Assembly (NCBI RefSeq): GCF_003434055.1
Contig: NZ_QVEX01000020.1
Span: forward strand, 24,801-88,800
Reading direction: 5' to 3'
From: Enterocloster aldenensis
GTDB lineage: Bacteria > Bacillota > Clostridia > Lachnospirales > Lachnospiraceae
Length of the DNA stretch: 64,000 nucleotides
Shown here: one piece after another, positions 24,552-33,318 of the stretch
Layout: every line of letters begins with the position of its first letter
Position numbering within the stretch: position 1 is the stretch's first letter
Notes under the pieces: generated by a model
What the model saw: only the letters and a program-made list of their open reading frames with translations
Database searches by the model: none
Told to the model about the DNA's origin: nothing
Made by a program: the position numbers and the translations under genes

Positions 24552-24801
24552 GCAGCTATCTCCTTTGCGCTCTTGTTCTGCTCTCATATGGATATTCTAT
24601 TATATTTTTGCGGGAACGGTAGGACATCCGGAGAGCCTGGATTGGTATTTTAACCTGTTTTGCCCCGGAATATGCCTGGGACACGGGTCCTGGAATTAGC
24701 CCAATACATGGACATACGGATAAGACCGTGCTGTAATCCATTCCCAGGACAGGGGTTTAAATACAAAAATATTTCCCCTATTTGTCTCAAATATGCTAAA
24801 A

Positions 24802-24830
24802 TACCTCCATGGCATAAAGCAATGGAGGTA
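24802..24830 (+). promoter_or_regulatory. Inverted repeat enclosing the LysR ribosome-binding site
   Basis: TACCTCCAT (24802-24810) and ATGGAGGTA (24822-24830) are perfect inverted copies; the second contains the GGAGG of the LysR gene at 24837. In RNA the arms would hide the ribosome site; in DNA it may be an autoregulatory operator. TAAAAT at 24797-24802 looks like a -10, which would favour the DNA operator reading. Confidence 0.5.
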
Positions 24831-24836
24831 CCTGTC

Positions 24837-25736
24837 ATGACACTGCAGCAACTGCGCTATATTGTAACAATCGTGAACTGCGGCTCGATTTCCGAAGCAG
24901 CCAAGCAGCTCTTCATCACCCAGCCCAGCCTATCGAATTCAGTCAAGGAACTGGAAAAGGAAATGGGGATTTCCATCTTTAACCGCAGCTCCAGGGGGAT
25001 TGCCCTGTCCCCGGAAGGCACGGAATTCCTCTCCTATGCAAGGCAGGTCCTGGAGCAGGCAGAACTTCTGGAACAGCATTATACGGGCAGGAAACCGTTA
25101 AAACGGATCTGCTCCATCTCCACCCAGCATTATGCATTTGCCGTTAATGCATTTGCCAATGTGGTATCCAGGCAGAATACGGATTCTTATGAATTTACCC
25201 TGAGGGAAACCCGCACCTACGAAATCATAGATGATGTGAAAAACTACCGGAGCGAGCTGGGCATCCTGTATATCAATGAATTTAACCGCAAGGTACTGGA
25301 AAAGCTGTTCAAGGAAAACGGACTTGTCTTCCATCCCCTGCTCCAGGCCGACCCCCATATATTCATCAATGTCTCCCATCCCCTGGCAGGACGGAAAAGC
25401 GTTTCCATCCAGGAGCTGGAACCGTATCCCTTCCTGGCCTTTGAACAGGGGGAACAGAACTCCTTCTACTTTTCAGAGGAAATCCTGAGTACCATTCCCA
25501 GGAAAAAGGTAATCTATGTAAGCGACCGGGCCACCCTTTTTAACCTTCTGATCGGCTTAAACGGATACACCATATGCAGCGGCATCCTTAACAGCAATTT
25601 AAACGGCGATTCCATTATCGCCGTCCCCCTTGAGACAGAGGAATCCATGCTCATCGGATGGATTGCCAATCCCAGGCTGCATCTCAGTGAATTTGCAAAA
25701 AAGTACCTGGAGGAGCTGGAACGGCTGATCCGCTGA
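24837..25736 (+). CDS. LysR family transcriptional regulator
   Basis: A 299-residue regulator. The N-terminal winged helix (about 1-60) reads MTLQQLRYIVTIVNCGSISE, then AAKQLFITQPSLSNSVKELE, then GISIFNRSSRGIALSPEG. A periplasmic-binding-like effector domain occupies about 90-295. GGAGG lies 8 nt before the ATG at 24837; a much longer in-frame start upstream has no ribosome site. It is divergent from arcA and convergent with metF, so control of the arginine genes is the simplest guess, although nothing in the effector domain identifies the ligand. The last codons run into a 14-15 bp tandem repeat. Confidence 0.92.
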   Translation: MTLQQLRYIVTIVNCGSISEAAKQLFITQPSLSNSVKELEKEMGISIFNRSSRGIALSPEGTEFLSYARQVLEQAELLEQHYTGRKPLKRICSISTQHYAFAVNAFANVVSRQNTDSYEFTLRETRTYEIIDDVKNYRSELGILYINEFNRKVLEKLFKENGLVFHPLLQADPHIFINVSHPLAGRKSVSIQELEPYPFLAFEQGEQNSFYFSEEILSTIPRKKVIYVSDRATLFNLLIGLNGYTICSGILNSNLNGDSIIAVPLETEESMLIGWIANPRLHLSEFAKKYLEELERLIR

Positions 25737-25813
25737 TATGGATCCGCTGATATGGATCCGCTGCCATGGACTTCCGCTGCATGGACTTCCGCTGCATGGA
25801 TTTCCGCCGCCAT
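25727..25813. repeat. Tandem repeat of six 14-15 bp units across the LysR stop codon
   Basis: The first three units are GATCCGCTGATATG (25727-25740 and again 25741-25754) and GATCCGCTGCCATG (25755-25768). Two identical units GACTTCCGCTGCATG (25769-25783, 25784-25798) and a diverged last copy (25799-25813) follow. It fills the gap between convergent lysR and metF, and unit 1 overlaps the lysR stop. It is likely to vary in copy number between strains. Confidence 0.8.
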
Positions 25814-25818
25814 CCTTG

Positions 25819-26682
25819 TCAGGACGCCATCAGCCGGAATACGGACTCATGAATTTTATTGGCAATATAGGGATTGTTCATGGTGTACAGATGGATTCCG
25901 TCCACCCCATGGGCCGCCAGGTCCACAATCTGGTCAACCGCATAGGCGATTCCCGCATCCCTCATGGCCGCCGGGTTATCCCCGTACCGCTCCATCATGG
26001 ATATGAACTTTTGTGGAAGCTTCACGCCGCACAGGGATACCATGCGCTCAATCTGTTTTTTATTTACAACCGGCATGATCCCGGCTTCCACCGGAACCCG
26101 GATGCCCGCCAGGTCAAGCCGCTCCCTGAAACGGTAAAAATATTGGTTGTCAAAAAAGAGCTGGGTAATCAGCTGGCTGACCCCTGCATCCACCTTTTGC
26201 TTAAGGTTCCTGATGTCCTGCACCAGGTCCCCTGATTCCTGATGGCCTTCCGGGTAACAGGCGCCAATGATGTTAAAATCACCGTGGTCCCTGATGAATC
26301 CAACCAGATCCGCAGCATACTTAAAACCGCCTGCCGGTTCCATGTCCGGGATGCGGTCGCCTCTCAGCGCCAGGATGTTTTCAATCTGATGTGCCTTCAG
26401 CTGTTCCAGTATCCTTGCGGCCTCTTCCTTTGTCAGATGCAGGCAGGGCATGTGGGCCACGCTTTCAATCCCATACCGGTGCTTGATGGAGGATGCGATT
26501 TCCAAGGTGGCGCGGCTGTTCCCAATGCCTCCCGCCCCATAGGTCACGCTGATGAAATCCGGCGTTATCCCCTTAAGTCCGTCCAATGTCTTATATACGG
26601 TATCCACGGGCGCTGTCCGTTTGGGAGGAAACACCTCCAGGGACAGCACTGTTTTCTGTTTAAAAAATTCCGATGTCTTCAT
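25819..26682 (-). CDS. metF: Methylenetetrahydrofolate reductase
   Basis: A 287-residue TIM-barrel flavoprotein that reduces 5,10-methylene-THF to 5-methyl-THF. Motifs: VLSLEVFPPKRT at the N-terminus with the catalytic Glu, FISVTYGAGG, HMPCLHLTKEEAARIL, NILALRGDRIP, FNIIGACYPEGHQES, and QLITQLFFDNQYFYRF. The length matches the short MetF type. GAGGGG lies 7 nt before the ATG. It stands alone here; in Clostridia it feeds methionine synthesis or folate C1 flow. No partner metV-like gene is adjacent. Confidence 0.95.
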   Translation of the reverse strand: MKTSEFFKQKTVLSLEVFPPKRTAPVDTVYKTLDGLKGITPDFISVTYGAGGIGNSRATLEIASSIKHRYGIESVAHMPCLHLTKEEAARILEQLKAHQIENILALRGDRIPDMEPAGGFKYAADLVGFIRDHGDFNIIGACYPEGHQESGDLVQDIRNLKQKVDAGVSQLITQLFFDNQYFYRFRERLDLAGIRVPVEAGIMPVVNKKQIERMVSLCGVKLPQKFISMMERYGDNPAAMRDAGIAYAVDQIVDLAAHGVDGIHLYTMNNPYIANKIHESVFRLMAS

Positions 26683-26770
26683 ACGTATTCCCCTCTTTCC
26701 TGATTGCTGCCATCATAACACAAACAGAAAAGGGGGGCATAATTCCTATTTTTTATGACTTTCCATAGAT

Positions 26771-28195
26771 TTAAACTATATCCCTGTCATAGGCCTTGAT
26801 ATACACAAAATTATCATTGTTCCGGTCCATGGTGTATTCCGGGTCCAGGATGGCATCCATAAACTCCTTTCCGCCCGGCTCAACCGCGGCCAGCCTCATG
26901 CCCAGTTCCCGCTCCACATCCTTTACCGTCAGGTCGTCCAGGAATACCTGTTCCCCCATGCGCAGCATATTGGACGGGATCAGCAGCACGCCGCCCAGGT
27001 CTTCCCCCTTATCCTGGCGCTCCTTCAGCTGCCCGATCAGGTCCTGTCCCGTTATCAGGCCTGAAACGGTGATGGTCTCCCCGAAGAAATCGTTCCTGAT
27101 ATAATATACATGGATGGTCAGGCCGGGGAACGCCTCCATCAGCTTGCATGCAAACCCGCAGATTGTGGGATAGGCCAGCTTCCCGGTTGCAATTGTAAGT
27201 GTGCGCTTTACCTTCCCTGCCAGTTCTTCATAACCCGGGCTGTGGACCGCAGCATCCAGGGCCTCCTGGAATTCATTGATGAACAGGCGCATCATGCCCA
27301 CTCCGTTTTCCAGCTGGATATAACCGTCATAGCGCTCCTCTTCCGGGAACTCCCGCCCTGCCGTTATATACCACTCGTCGCTTGCATGGATGAAATGCAG
27401 GCCGAACTTATGGTAGAATTCCTCCTGGCGGCACTCTATCATGTCAATCACATCCCCTGCCTCTTCTTTGGTATACAGTCCGATGGGGAACAGGTTGTCC
27501 CGGAACTTGGTGATTCCGGCCGGCACAACAGAAACGCTCCTTAAAAACGGCAGGTACCCGGCCAGGTCATTGATGGTGTGTTCCAGTTCCGCACCGTCGT
27601 TCACATTCTTACAGCACACAACCTGCCCATTCATTTCCACATGCCCGTCATAAAGCATTTTCAAATACTTCAGCTTCTCCCCTGCAAAACGGTTGTGGAG
27701 CATCTTACACCGCAGCTGCGGGTTGGTTGTCTGCACGGAAATATTAATGGGCGCCAGCTGCATCCGGATGATCCGCTCAATATCCCTGTCCTTCATATTG
27801 GTCAGGGTGATATAATTCCCCTGAAGGAAGGAAAGACGGGAATCATCATCCTTAAAATACAGCGTGTCCCTCATCCCGGGCGGCATCTGGTCAATGAAGC
27901 AGAAAATACACTTGTTGCTGCAGGAGCGGTATTCACTCATAAGGCTGTTCTCAAACTCAATGCCCAGGTCGTCATCGTATTCCTTCTCAATCTCCAGCAG
28001 CCATTCCTCGCCGTCCGGTTTCCTTACCAGCACTTCAATATATTCATCCTTAATCATGTACCTGTAATCAAAGACATCTTCCACATCCTGTCCATTGACC
28101 GCAAGCAGCACATCCCCTGGTTCAATCTCCATCTCTTCTGCGATGGAGCCGGGAAACACTTCCTTAATCACATGTTCATTCTTTTTTATATTCAA
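26771..28195 (-). CDS. DUF512 family radical-SAM protein with N-terminal PDZ domain
   Basis: A 474-residue protein. A PDZ-like domain (about 1-70; IKEVFPGSIAEEMEIEPGDV) is followed by a radical-SAM-type region with the cluster motif CSNKCIFCFIDQMP, which has the three Cys for a 4Fe-4S centre, and a C-terminal DUF512 domain (about 290-470). This family is widespread in Clostridia and Cyanobacteria, and its substrate is unknown. The start is TTG with GAGGGA 6 nt upstream. The gene stands alone between metF and an ABC exporter. Confidence 0.9.
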   Translation of the reverse strand: MNIKKNEHVIKEVFPGSIAEEMEIEPGDVLLAVNGQDVEDVFDYRYMIKDEYIEVLVRKPDGEEWLLEIEKEYDDDLGIEFENSLMSEYRSCSNKCIFCFIDQMPPGMRDTLYFKDDDSRLSFLQGNYITLTNMKDRDIERIIRMQLAPINISVQTTNPQLRCKMLHNRFAGEKLKYLKMLYDGHVEMNGQVVCCKNVNDGAELEHTINDLAGYLPFLRSVSVVPAGITKFRDNLFPIGLYTKEEAGDVIDMIECRQEEFYHKFGLHFIHASDEWYITAGREFPEEERYDGYIQLENGVGMMRLFINEFQEALDAAVHSPGYEELAGKVKRTLTIATGKLAYPTICGFACKLMEAFPGLTIHVYYIRNDFFGETITVSGLITGQDLIGQLKERQDKGEDLGGVLLIPSNMLRMGEQVFLDDLTVKDVERELGMRLAAVEPGGKEFMDAILDPEYTMDRNNDNFVYIKAYDRDIV

Positions 28196-28311
28196 CTGTA
28201 ATCCCTCAATCTATGATTTTTTCAATCCACACAAACCAGAATATCAGTAATGGATGGTTTTTTCAAGGGCTAACCCTTTGGTTTTCCCGCTGTCTGAACG
28301 GTTGCGTCCTG

Positions 28312-29049
28312 TCATGCTTTGGCCTCGCGGTAACAGGCCCACACTGAACAGCCTGTAAACACTGCCACAAACAAAGCCGACACGCCCATGGACAGGAAGT
28401 TAACGCTGCCCCCAAAGGATATCTCCCGGATCAGACGGGTCGTGTGGGTCAGGGGCATGATGTCCACAACCAGCTTTAAGGCCCGTGGTATGCCGTCCAG
28501 CGAAAAGAAGGTGCCGCACAAAAAGGACATGGGGGTTATGACAATATTGGTAAAGTTATTCATATCATAATGGCTTTCAATCATCAGGGCGGCAAAGAAG
28601 CCCAGGGCGGCAAAAATCAGTGAATTAAGGGCAACCGCGGTGAGGAGCCAGCCGTTGAGCACCAGGCCGGCGCCGGATACCAGCCCCAGGACCAGGATGA
28701 ACACGCCGGAATACATGCCCCGCAGCGCCCCGGCCAGGATATGCCCGGCAGCCAGCAGATACATCCTGGTGGGCGAATAAAAATAACATTCAAAACTTTT
28801 TTCATGGAGCCGCATCACGCTGATCCGGGTGGATACGGACGTATAGCTGTTGCGCATGGTGGTCATGGCCAGCAGTCCCGGGATCAGATAATAGAGATAA
28901 GGCTGCCCGCCCACATCCATCATTCCCCCCAGTCCCATCCCAAAGGTCACGAAATACAGGAAGGGGGACACCATCTGTGAAAATGTGACCCGCCAGAACC
29001 GTCTCTTAAGGAACAGCCATTCCCTCCACAGGATCGTGGTTATCTCCAT
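28312..29049 (-). CDS. ABC-2 type permease
   Basis: A 245-residue membrane protein with six segments of the ABC-2 (NodJ/DrrB-like) family: LKRRFWRVTFSQMVSPFLYFVTFG at the start, and ITPMSFLCGTFFSLDGIPRALK, the typical C-terminal ABC-2 signature region. It forms an exporter with the ATPase encoded just upstream; the ATG overlaps that gene's stop by 10 bp, so synthesis is coupled. The cargo is unknown. Being downstream of cobI by overlap suggests a link with tetrapyrrole metabolism or merely chance clustering. Confidence 0.9.
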   Translation of the reverse strand: MEITTILWREWLFLKRRFWRVTFSQMVSPFLYFVTFGMGLGGMMDVGGQPYLYYLIPGLLAMTTMRNSYTSVSTRISVMRLHEKSFECYFYSPTRMYLLAAGHILAGALRGMYSGVFILVLGLVSGAGLVLNGWLLTAVALNSLIFAALGFFAALMIESHYDMNNFTNIVITPMSFLCGTFFSLDGIPRALKLVVDIMPLTHTTRLIREISFGGSVNFLSMGVSALFVAVFTGCSVWACYREAKA

Positions 29050-29888
29050 CCCCCCACCCCCTTACTGGTATGGTGGAAGAACACGTCCTCCAGTGTGGAG
29101 GGCAGGACGCTGCATGGCACGTCCAGTAAAGCCGCCCTGGCTTTTGCCTCCGGCAGGTTCTTAAAAAACTCTGACCGCATACGCTCGTCCTCCCCTTCGT
29201 ATTCTACTTTATACGGCCCGATTTCAGCAATCAGCCCTTGCGGCGTATCCTCCCGGAATATCCTGCCCCCGTCAATCAGCATCACGTCGTCGCACAGATG
29301 CTGGGCCTCCTCTATATAATGGGTGGTCAGAAGGATGGTCTTTCCCTCCTTGTGCTGCATCCTGAGGAAATCCCAGATATCCCGCCTGGCGTTGGGATCG
29401 ATTCCCACCGTGGGTTCATCCAGGAACAGATACCTGGGATCATGTATCAGGGCTTTGGCAATCATGAGCTTGCGCTTCATGCCTCCGGACAGGCCCTGGG
29501 CCACCCGCCTGCGCACGGATTCCAGGCCCAGGAAGGATAAGAGCCTGTCCGTGGACGCAGCAATATCCGCCTTTCCCATCCGGTAAAGGCGGCCTGCAAA
29601 TTCCATATTCTCTTCCACGGTCAGTTCCTTGTCCAGGTTCATGTGCTGGCTGGTGACCCCGATTGCCTGCTTTACCGCCACCGCATTCCTGTCCATGGGC
29701 TGCCCGTCAAACATTACGGTTCCTGTATCCGGCATCAATAAGCCGGTCATCATGCGCATCAGCGTTGTCTTTCCAGCCCCGTTCGGGCCCAAAAGCCCCA
29801 GGAAGGTCCCGTCCTTTATCTCCATGGACACCCCGTCCACCGCGGTGACTGTTCCGAACTTTTTATGAAGGCAGTCACACACAATCAT
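29040..29888 (-). CDS. ABC-2 exporter ATP-binding protein
   Basis: A 282-residue ATPase: Walker A LLGPNGAGKTTLMRMM, Q-loop TSQHMNLDKEL, signature LSGGMKRKLMIAKAL, Walker B YLFLDEPTVGIDP and the H-loop LLTTHYIEEAQ. It resembles the NodI/CcmA group, with the usual C-terminal extension. The ATG at 29888 has GGGAGG 7 nt upstream and lies 14 bp inside the end of cobI, so cobI, ATPase and permease form one coupled unit. Confidence 0.92.
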   Translation of the reverse strand: MIVCDCLHKKFGTVTAVDGVSMEIKDGTFLGLLGPNGAGKTTLMRMMTGLLMPDTGTVMFDGQPMDRNAVAVKQAIGVTSQHMNLDKELTVEENMEFAGRLYRMGKADIAASTDRLLSFLGLESVRRRVAQGLSGGMKRKLMIAKALIHDPRYLFLDEPTVGIDPNARRDIWDFLRMQHKEGKTILLTTHYIEEAQHLCDDVMLIDGGRIFREDTPQGLIAEIGPYKVEYEGEDERMRSEFFKNLPEAKARAALLDVPCSVLPSTLEDVFFHHTSKGVGGWR

Positions 29889-30600
29889 GGGTCTGCCTCC
29901 CCTGCCGCTTGATGATGATGGTTGAAAGGTAAGGGATGTCGTACTGCTTAAGCTCCTCAAAATCCGTAACCAGGCGCTCCTCCCCTGTGCCGGACTTTGT
30001 AATCAGGACAAAGTTATCCTCCAGATGGTTTTCACGGATTGCCTGAATCAGCGCCTCCTGGTCAGAGGATGGCTTCATCAGCACCACATTGTCGTGCTCC
30101 CTTAATACTTTTCCCAGTTCCTCCCCGCTGTTCTTGCGCACAGGCACAACCACAAGGTCCTCATCCCATGCCACCAACGGCATTTTCATTGAATCTGCCA
30201 CCGCGCAGAAGGATGTGATTCCCGGCACTACCTCCACTTCAACCCCGGCCCGTTCAATATATGGCAGGGTGTACATGAATGTACTGTAGACAGCCGGGTC
30301 CCCCAGGGTGATGAAGGCGCCTGTCCTGTCTTCCTTAAGCATTCCTGCAATCCGGCCTGCATTGTCCTCCCACATCCGGCGCAGCTTCCCACCGTGGTAA
30401 TGCATGGGATAGACCAGATTCACAATCCGTGCCTTGGTATCCTTAAGCAGGTCTTTTATGATGTCAAATGCAAAACTGCCTGCCCCGGCTTCCTTTTCAG
30501 GGCAGAATATGGTATCCGCCTCCTTGAGGATCCGGTATGCCTTTAAGGTCAGCAGTTCAGGGTCTCCCGGCCCCACGCCGATTCCGTATAATTTTCCCAT
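29875..30600 (-). CDS. cobI: Precorrin-2 / cobalt-factor II C20-methyltransferase
   Basis: A 241-residue SAM-dependent tetrapyrrole methylase. LYGIGVGPGDPELLTLKA is the family start, ITLGDPAVYSTF the glycine-rich SAM loop, EVVPGITSFCAVAD the central motif, and LMKPSSDQE follows. It adds the C20 methyl in corrin-ring synthesis (CobI/CbiL). The ATG at 30600 has AGAGGAA upstream; a 12-codon extension lacks a better site. It is oddly isolated: no other corrin-ring gene is adjacent, and it is translationally coupled to an ABC-2 exporter. The nearest related genes are the CbiK operon 4-10 kb away. Confidence 0.88.
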   Translation of the reverse strand: MGKLYGIGVGPGDPELLTLKAYRILKEADTIFCPEKEAGAGSFAFDIIKDLLKDTKARIVNLVYPMHYHGGKLRRMWEDNAGRIAGMLKEDRTGAFITLGDPAVYSTFMYTLPYIERAGVEVEVVPGITSFCAVADSMKMPLVAWDEDLVVVPVRKNSGEELGKVLREHDNVVLMKPSSDQEALIQAIRENHLEDNFVLITKSGTGEERLVTDFEELKQYDIPYLSTIIIKRQGRQTHDCV

Positions 30601-30678
30601 CGTCCATTCCTCTTTTCGTTCTTCGTACCATGACATGGTAACATATCAAAACTCAAAGAGCAATTCTTTCCCGTTATT

Positions 30679-33111
30679 TTAATGAAAATGTCCGCCCATC
30701 CACCCGGCCAGCATATCGTATAACAGATCAGGATCAATGGGCTTTGCCAGATGCCCGTTCATCCCAGCCTCGCCGGCCCTCACCACGTCCTCGTGGAACG
30801 CATCGGCCGTCATGGCTATGATGGGAATGCTGCGGGCCATTTCATGGTCCGAGCCGCGGATGGCCTGGGTTGCTTCATAACCGTCCATCACCGGCATCTG
30901 TACATCCATCAGGATCAGGTCAAAGGAATCGCCGTGGGACAGGAACCGCTCCACTGCCTCCCTGCCATTGACCGCGCATTCCACCGTGATATCAGCCATG
31001 TGCAGCAGTTCCACCGCGATTTCCCGGTTAAGCCCATTGTCTTCCACCAGCAGCACGTGATGCCCTGCCAGGCCGGCCCGCCGTGCCGTTCCTCCCGGCG
31101 GCCGCACGGCCCGTTCGATTCCGGTCACGGAAAGCAGCGTATCATAAAGGGTGGAGGCAAAAATAGGCTTGGTGATGAATGCGTTGGCCCCCGCCTGCCT
31201 GGCGCTGTTCTCAACAGCGCCCCAGTCATAAGCCGTTATGATGATGATCATGGTCTCCGGGCCAACAATTTCCCTTATCCGGCGGGTCACCTGGACCCCA
31301 TCCATATCCGGCATCCTCAGATCAATGAGACAGACATCATAATCCCCGCCTGACCGGTGGGCCAGACGGACGCGGTTTATGCACTCCCTGCCGGTCAGGA
31401 CCCAGTCCGACCGGATTCCCAGATTTTCCAGCAATAGGGCTGTATGGACACAGCTGTCCCTGTCATCATCCGTCACCAGCACCTTCAGGGATTCCATCAC
31501 ATACTGTTTGGCAGACGTCTGGCTCCCCTTATCCTTTGGAAGGTCAAAATCCAGTTCCACGGCAAAGGACGTTCCTTTTCCCAGTTCACTCTGCAGCGTT
31601 ATGGTACCGCCCATCAATGTAACAAGATTTTTGGTGATGGGCATACCCAGGCCGGTGCCTCCTGGGTTCTCACCCATAGACATGTCTTCCTGCTCAAATG
31701 GGACAAAAAGGCGTTCCATGAATGCGCTGCCCATCCCTATTCCTGTATCGCTTACCGTAAAACGCAGCCGGATCCTGCCGTCCTTTTTCTGCAGCTGCCT
31801 GATTTCCATACGGATACTGCCCCCTGCCGGGGTAAACTTAAGCGCATTGGATAAAAGGTTGAGAAGGACCTGGTTCAGCCGCAGTGAGTCGCCTATCAGT
31901 TCCGTATCCGTAAGCCCTGCCAGCGGCACGGTAAAGTCCAGGCCCTTTTCCCTGGCCTGGGGATAGATGATGGAGGAAACAGACTCCACCACTGTCTCCA
32001 GCTTAAACTGCTCATGGGCAATCTTCATCTTTCCCTCGGAAATCTTGGACATATCCAGAACATCATTAATAAGGGTCATCAGGTGCTTGGATGAATACCC
32101 TATTTTCTCCAGACAGTCAGCCACACGCTGTTTGTCGTCAATATAAGCAGCCGCAATGGTGGTCATGCCGATAATCGCATTCATCGGCGTGCGGATTTCG
32201 TGGCTCATGCGTGACAGGAAATCTGATTTGGCCCGGTTGGCATGTTCCGCCACGGTAAGGGCATCCTTAAGGGCCGCTGCCTGTTCCGTCAGTTTTTTCT
32301 GTATTTCCCTTAATTCGGTCACATCTGTTATATCGATGAAGATAGCCAGGTACACAGGGCTTTTCTCCTGCCAGTCAATACAGGCCGCGTTCACCTGAAG
32401 CCACAGCCCCTGCCCTTTCCTGTCCCTGACATGCATGACAAAGCGTACCGGCTTCCCGCTCATCAGTTCCTTCCTGTGGGACCGGATGGTTTCCATATTG
32501 TCCTTTATGTTCTGTTCCTGCAGGGCATGCAGCTCCCCGTTTGTCCTGTCCCCGAAATACTCCATAAACCGGGCATTGGCATCCAAAAGGACCATGCCCA
32601 GATCCCAGTCAATCCTGTACTTTGCCACAAAACCAGGAAGGTTTTCATAGGTAACGGACCGCTCCCTCTGCATCTGCACCAGGTCATCAATATTCGTGAG
32701 CACGGAATATGCCACCTGGTATCCGTCTATGTATTCATCCGAAAACCTGGTGGAAAACTGGACCCAGATATATCCGCCGTCTTTCCGCCTGAGACGCGAA
32801 ACCATCTGATATCCGGCCTGGTGTGCCTCAACCGCTTTTATGACGGTCTGGGTAAGGTCATCCCACAGTTCCTGGTCGTCCTTATAATAAAGGTCCGGCT
32901 GGTTATGGAACCTTGCTTCGTATTCACCTTTCGGCCAGCCAATCAGCTCATAGTAAAATTCATTGGCCCAGACCAGTGTAAAATGCTCATCCAGCAAATG
33001 CTTGCTTACACTGACCCTCATCAGATTCATCAGTGTGTCATATTCATAACCGGCCGGCATGCCGCTGGCCTGGTCCTGGCCGGACCTGCTTTTCTTTTCC
33101 TGTTCAACCAT
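30679..33111 (-). CDS. Hybrid histidine kinase with two PAS and two receiver domains
   Basis: A soluble sensor kinase of about 810 residues with no membrane helix. Order: PAS 1 (FTLVWANEFYYELIGWP), PAS 2 with PAC (ITDVTELREIQKKL), HisKA (FLSRMSHEIRTPMNAIIG, with phospho-His), and HATPase (NLLSNALKFTPAGG, DTGIGMG, GTGLGMPITKNL). Receiver 1 follows (VTDDDRD, CLIDLRMPDMDG), then receiver 2 (LLVEDNGLNREIA, ILMDVQMPVMDG, GHLAKPID). No Hpt or output domain is present, so phosphate must pass to another protein. The ATG at 33111 has GGGGGAA 8 nt upstream; longer in-frame starts at 33174 and 33141 are possible. It is divergent from a twin-GntR regulator. Confidence 0.92.
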   Translation of the reverse strand: MVEQEKKSRSGQDQASGMPAGYEYDTLMNLMRVSVSKHLLDEHFTLVWANEFYYELIGWPKGEYEARFHNQPDLYYKDDQELWDDLTQTVIKAVEAHQAGYQMVSRLRRKDGGYIWVQFSTRFSDEYIDGYQVAYSVLTNIDDLVQMQRERSVTYENLPGFVAKYRIDWDLGMVLLDANARFMEYFGDRTNGELHALQEQNIKDNMETIRSHRKELMSGKPVRFVMHVRDRKGQGLWLQVNAACIDWQEKSPVYLAIFIDITDVTELREIQKKLTEQAAALKDALTVAEHANRAKSDFLSRMSHEIRTPMNAIIGMTTIAAAYIDDKQRVADCLEKIGYSSKHLMTLINDVLDMSKISEGKMKIAHEQFKLETVVESVSSIIYPQAREKGLDFTVPLAGLTDTELIGDSLRLNQVLLNLLSNALKFTPAGGSIRMEIRQLQKKDGRIRLRFTVSDTGIGMGSAFMERLFVPFEQEDMSMGENPGGTGLGMPITKNLVTLMGGTITLQSELGKGTSFAVELDFDLPKDKGSQTSAKQYVMESLKVLVTDDDRDSCVHTALLLENLGIRSDWVLTGRECINRVRLAHRSGGDYDVCLIDLRMPDMDGVQVTRRIREIVGPETMIIIITAYDWGAVENSARQAGANAFITKPIFASTLYDTLLSVTGIERAVRPPGGTARRAGLAGHHVLLVEDNGLNREIAVELLHMADITVECAVNGREAVERFLSHGDSFDLILMDVQMPVMDGYEATQAIRGSDHEMARSIPIIAMTADAFHEDVVRAGEAGMNGHLAKPIDPDLLYDMLAGWMGGHFH

Positions 33112-33318
33112 ACTGTCGGTTCCCCCTGGTCCTATTCCCATTGCCCTTCCTGCTTCCCGATGATTCCGCGGCATAAGGCACCTTGTTCATGTGCGTGTCT
33201 TTCTATTATAATTCAAGTACAAAGAAAATTCAACAGACTTCTGGAAATGACCTCCATAAAATGATAAAATAGACTGCATGACATAAGAAATCATTTTACT
33301 ATACGAGGTATTGAACTG

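Noticed and set aside
24660..24836. Longer LysR start with 59 extra residues
   Set aside because: The extension has no LysR homology or ribosome site and includes the promoter region.
28290..28305. CTGAACGGTT as a repeated site (also in the 19.69 kb dyad and inside lacI at 56.07 kb)
   Set aside because: The copies outside the dyad are single half-sites, one of them within coding DNA, so chance is the better explanation.
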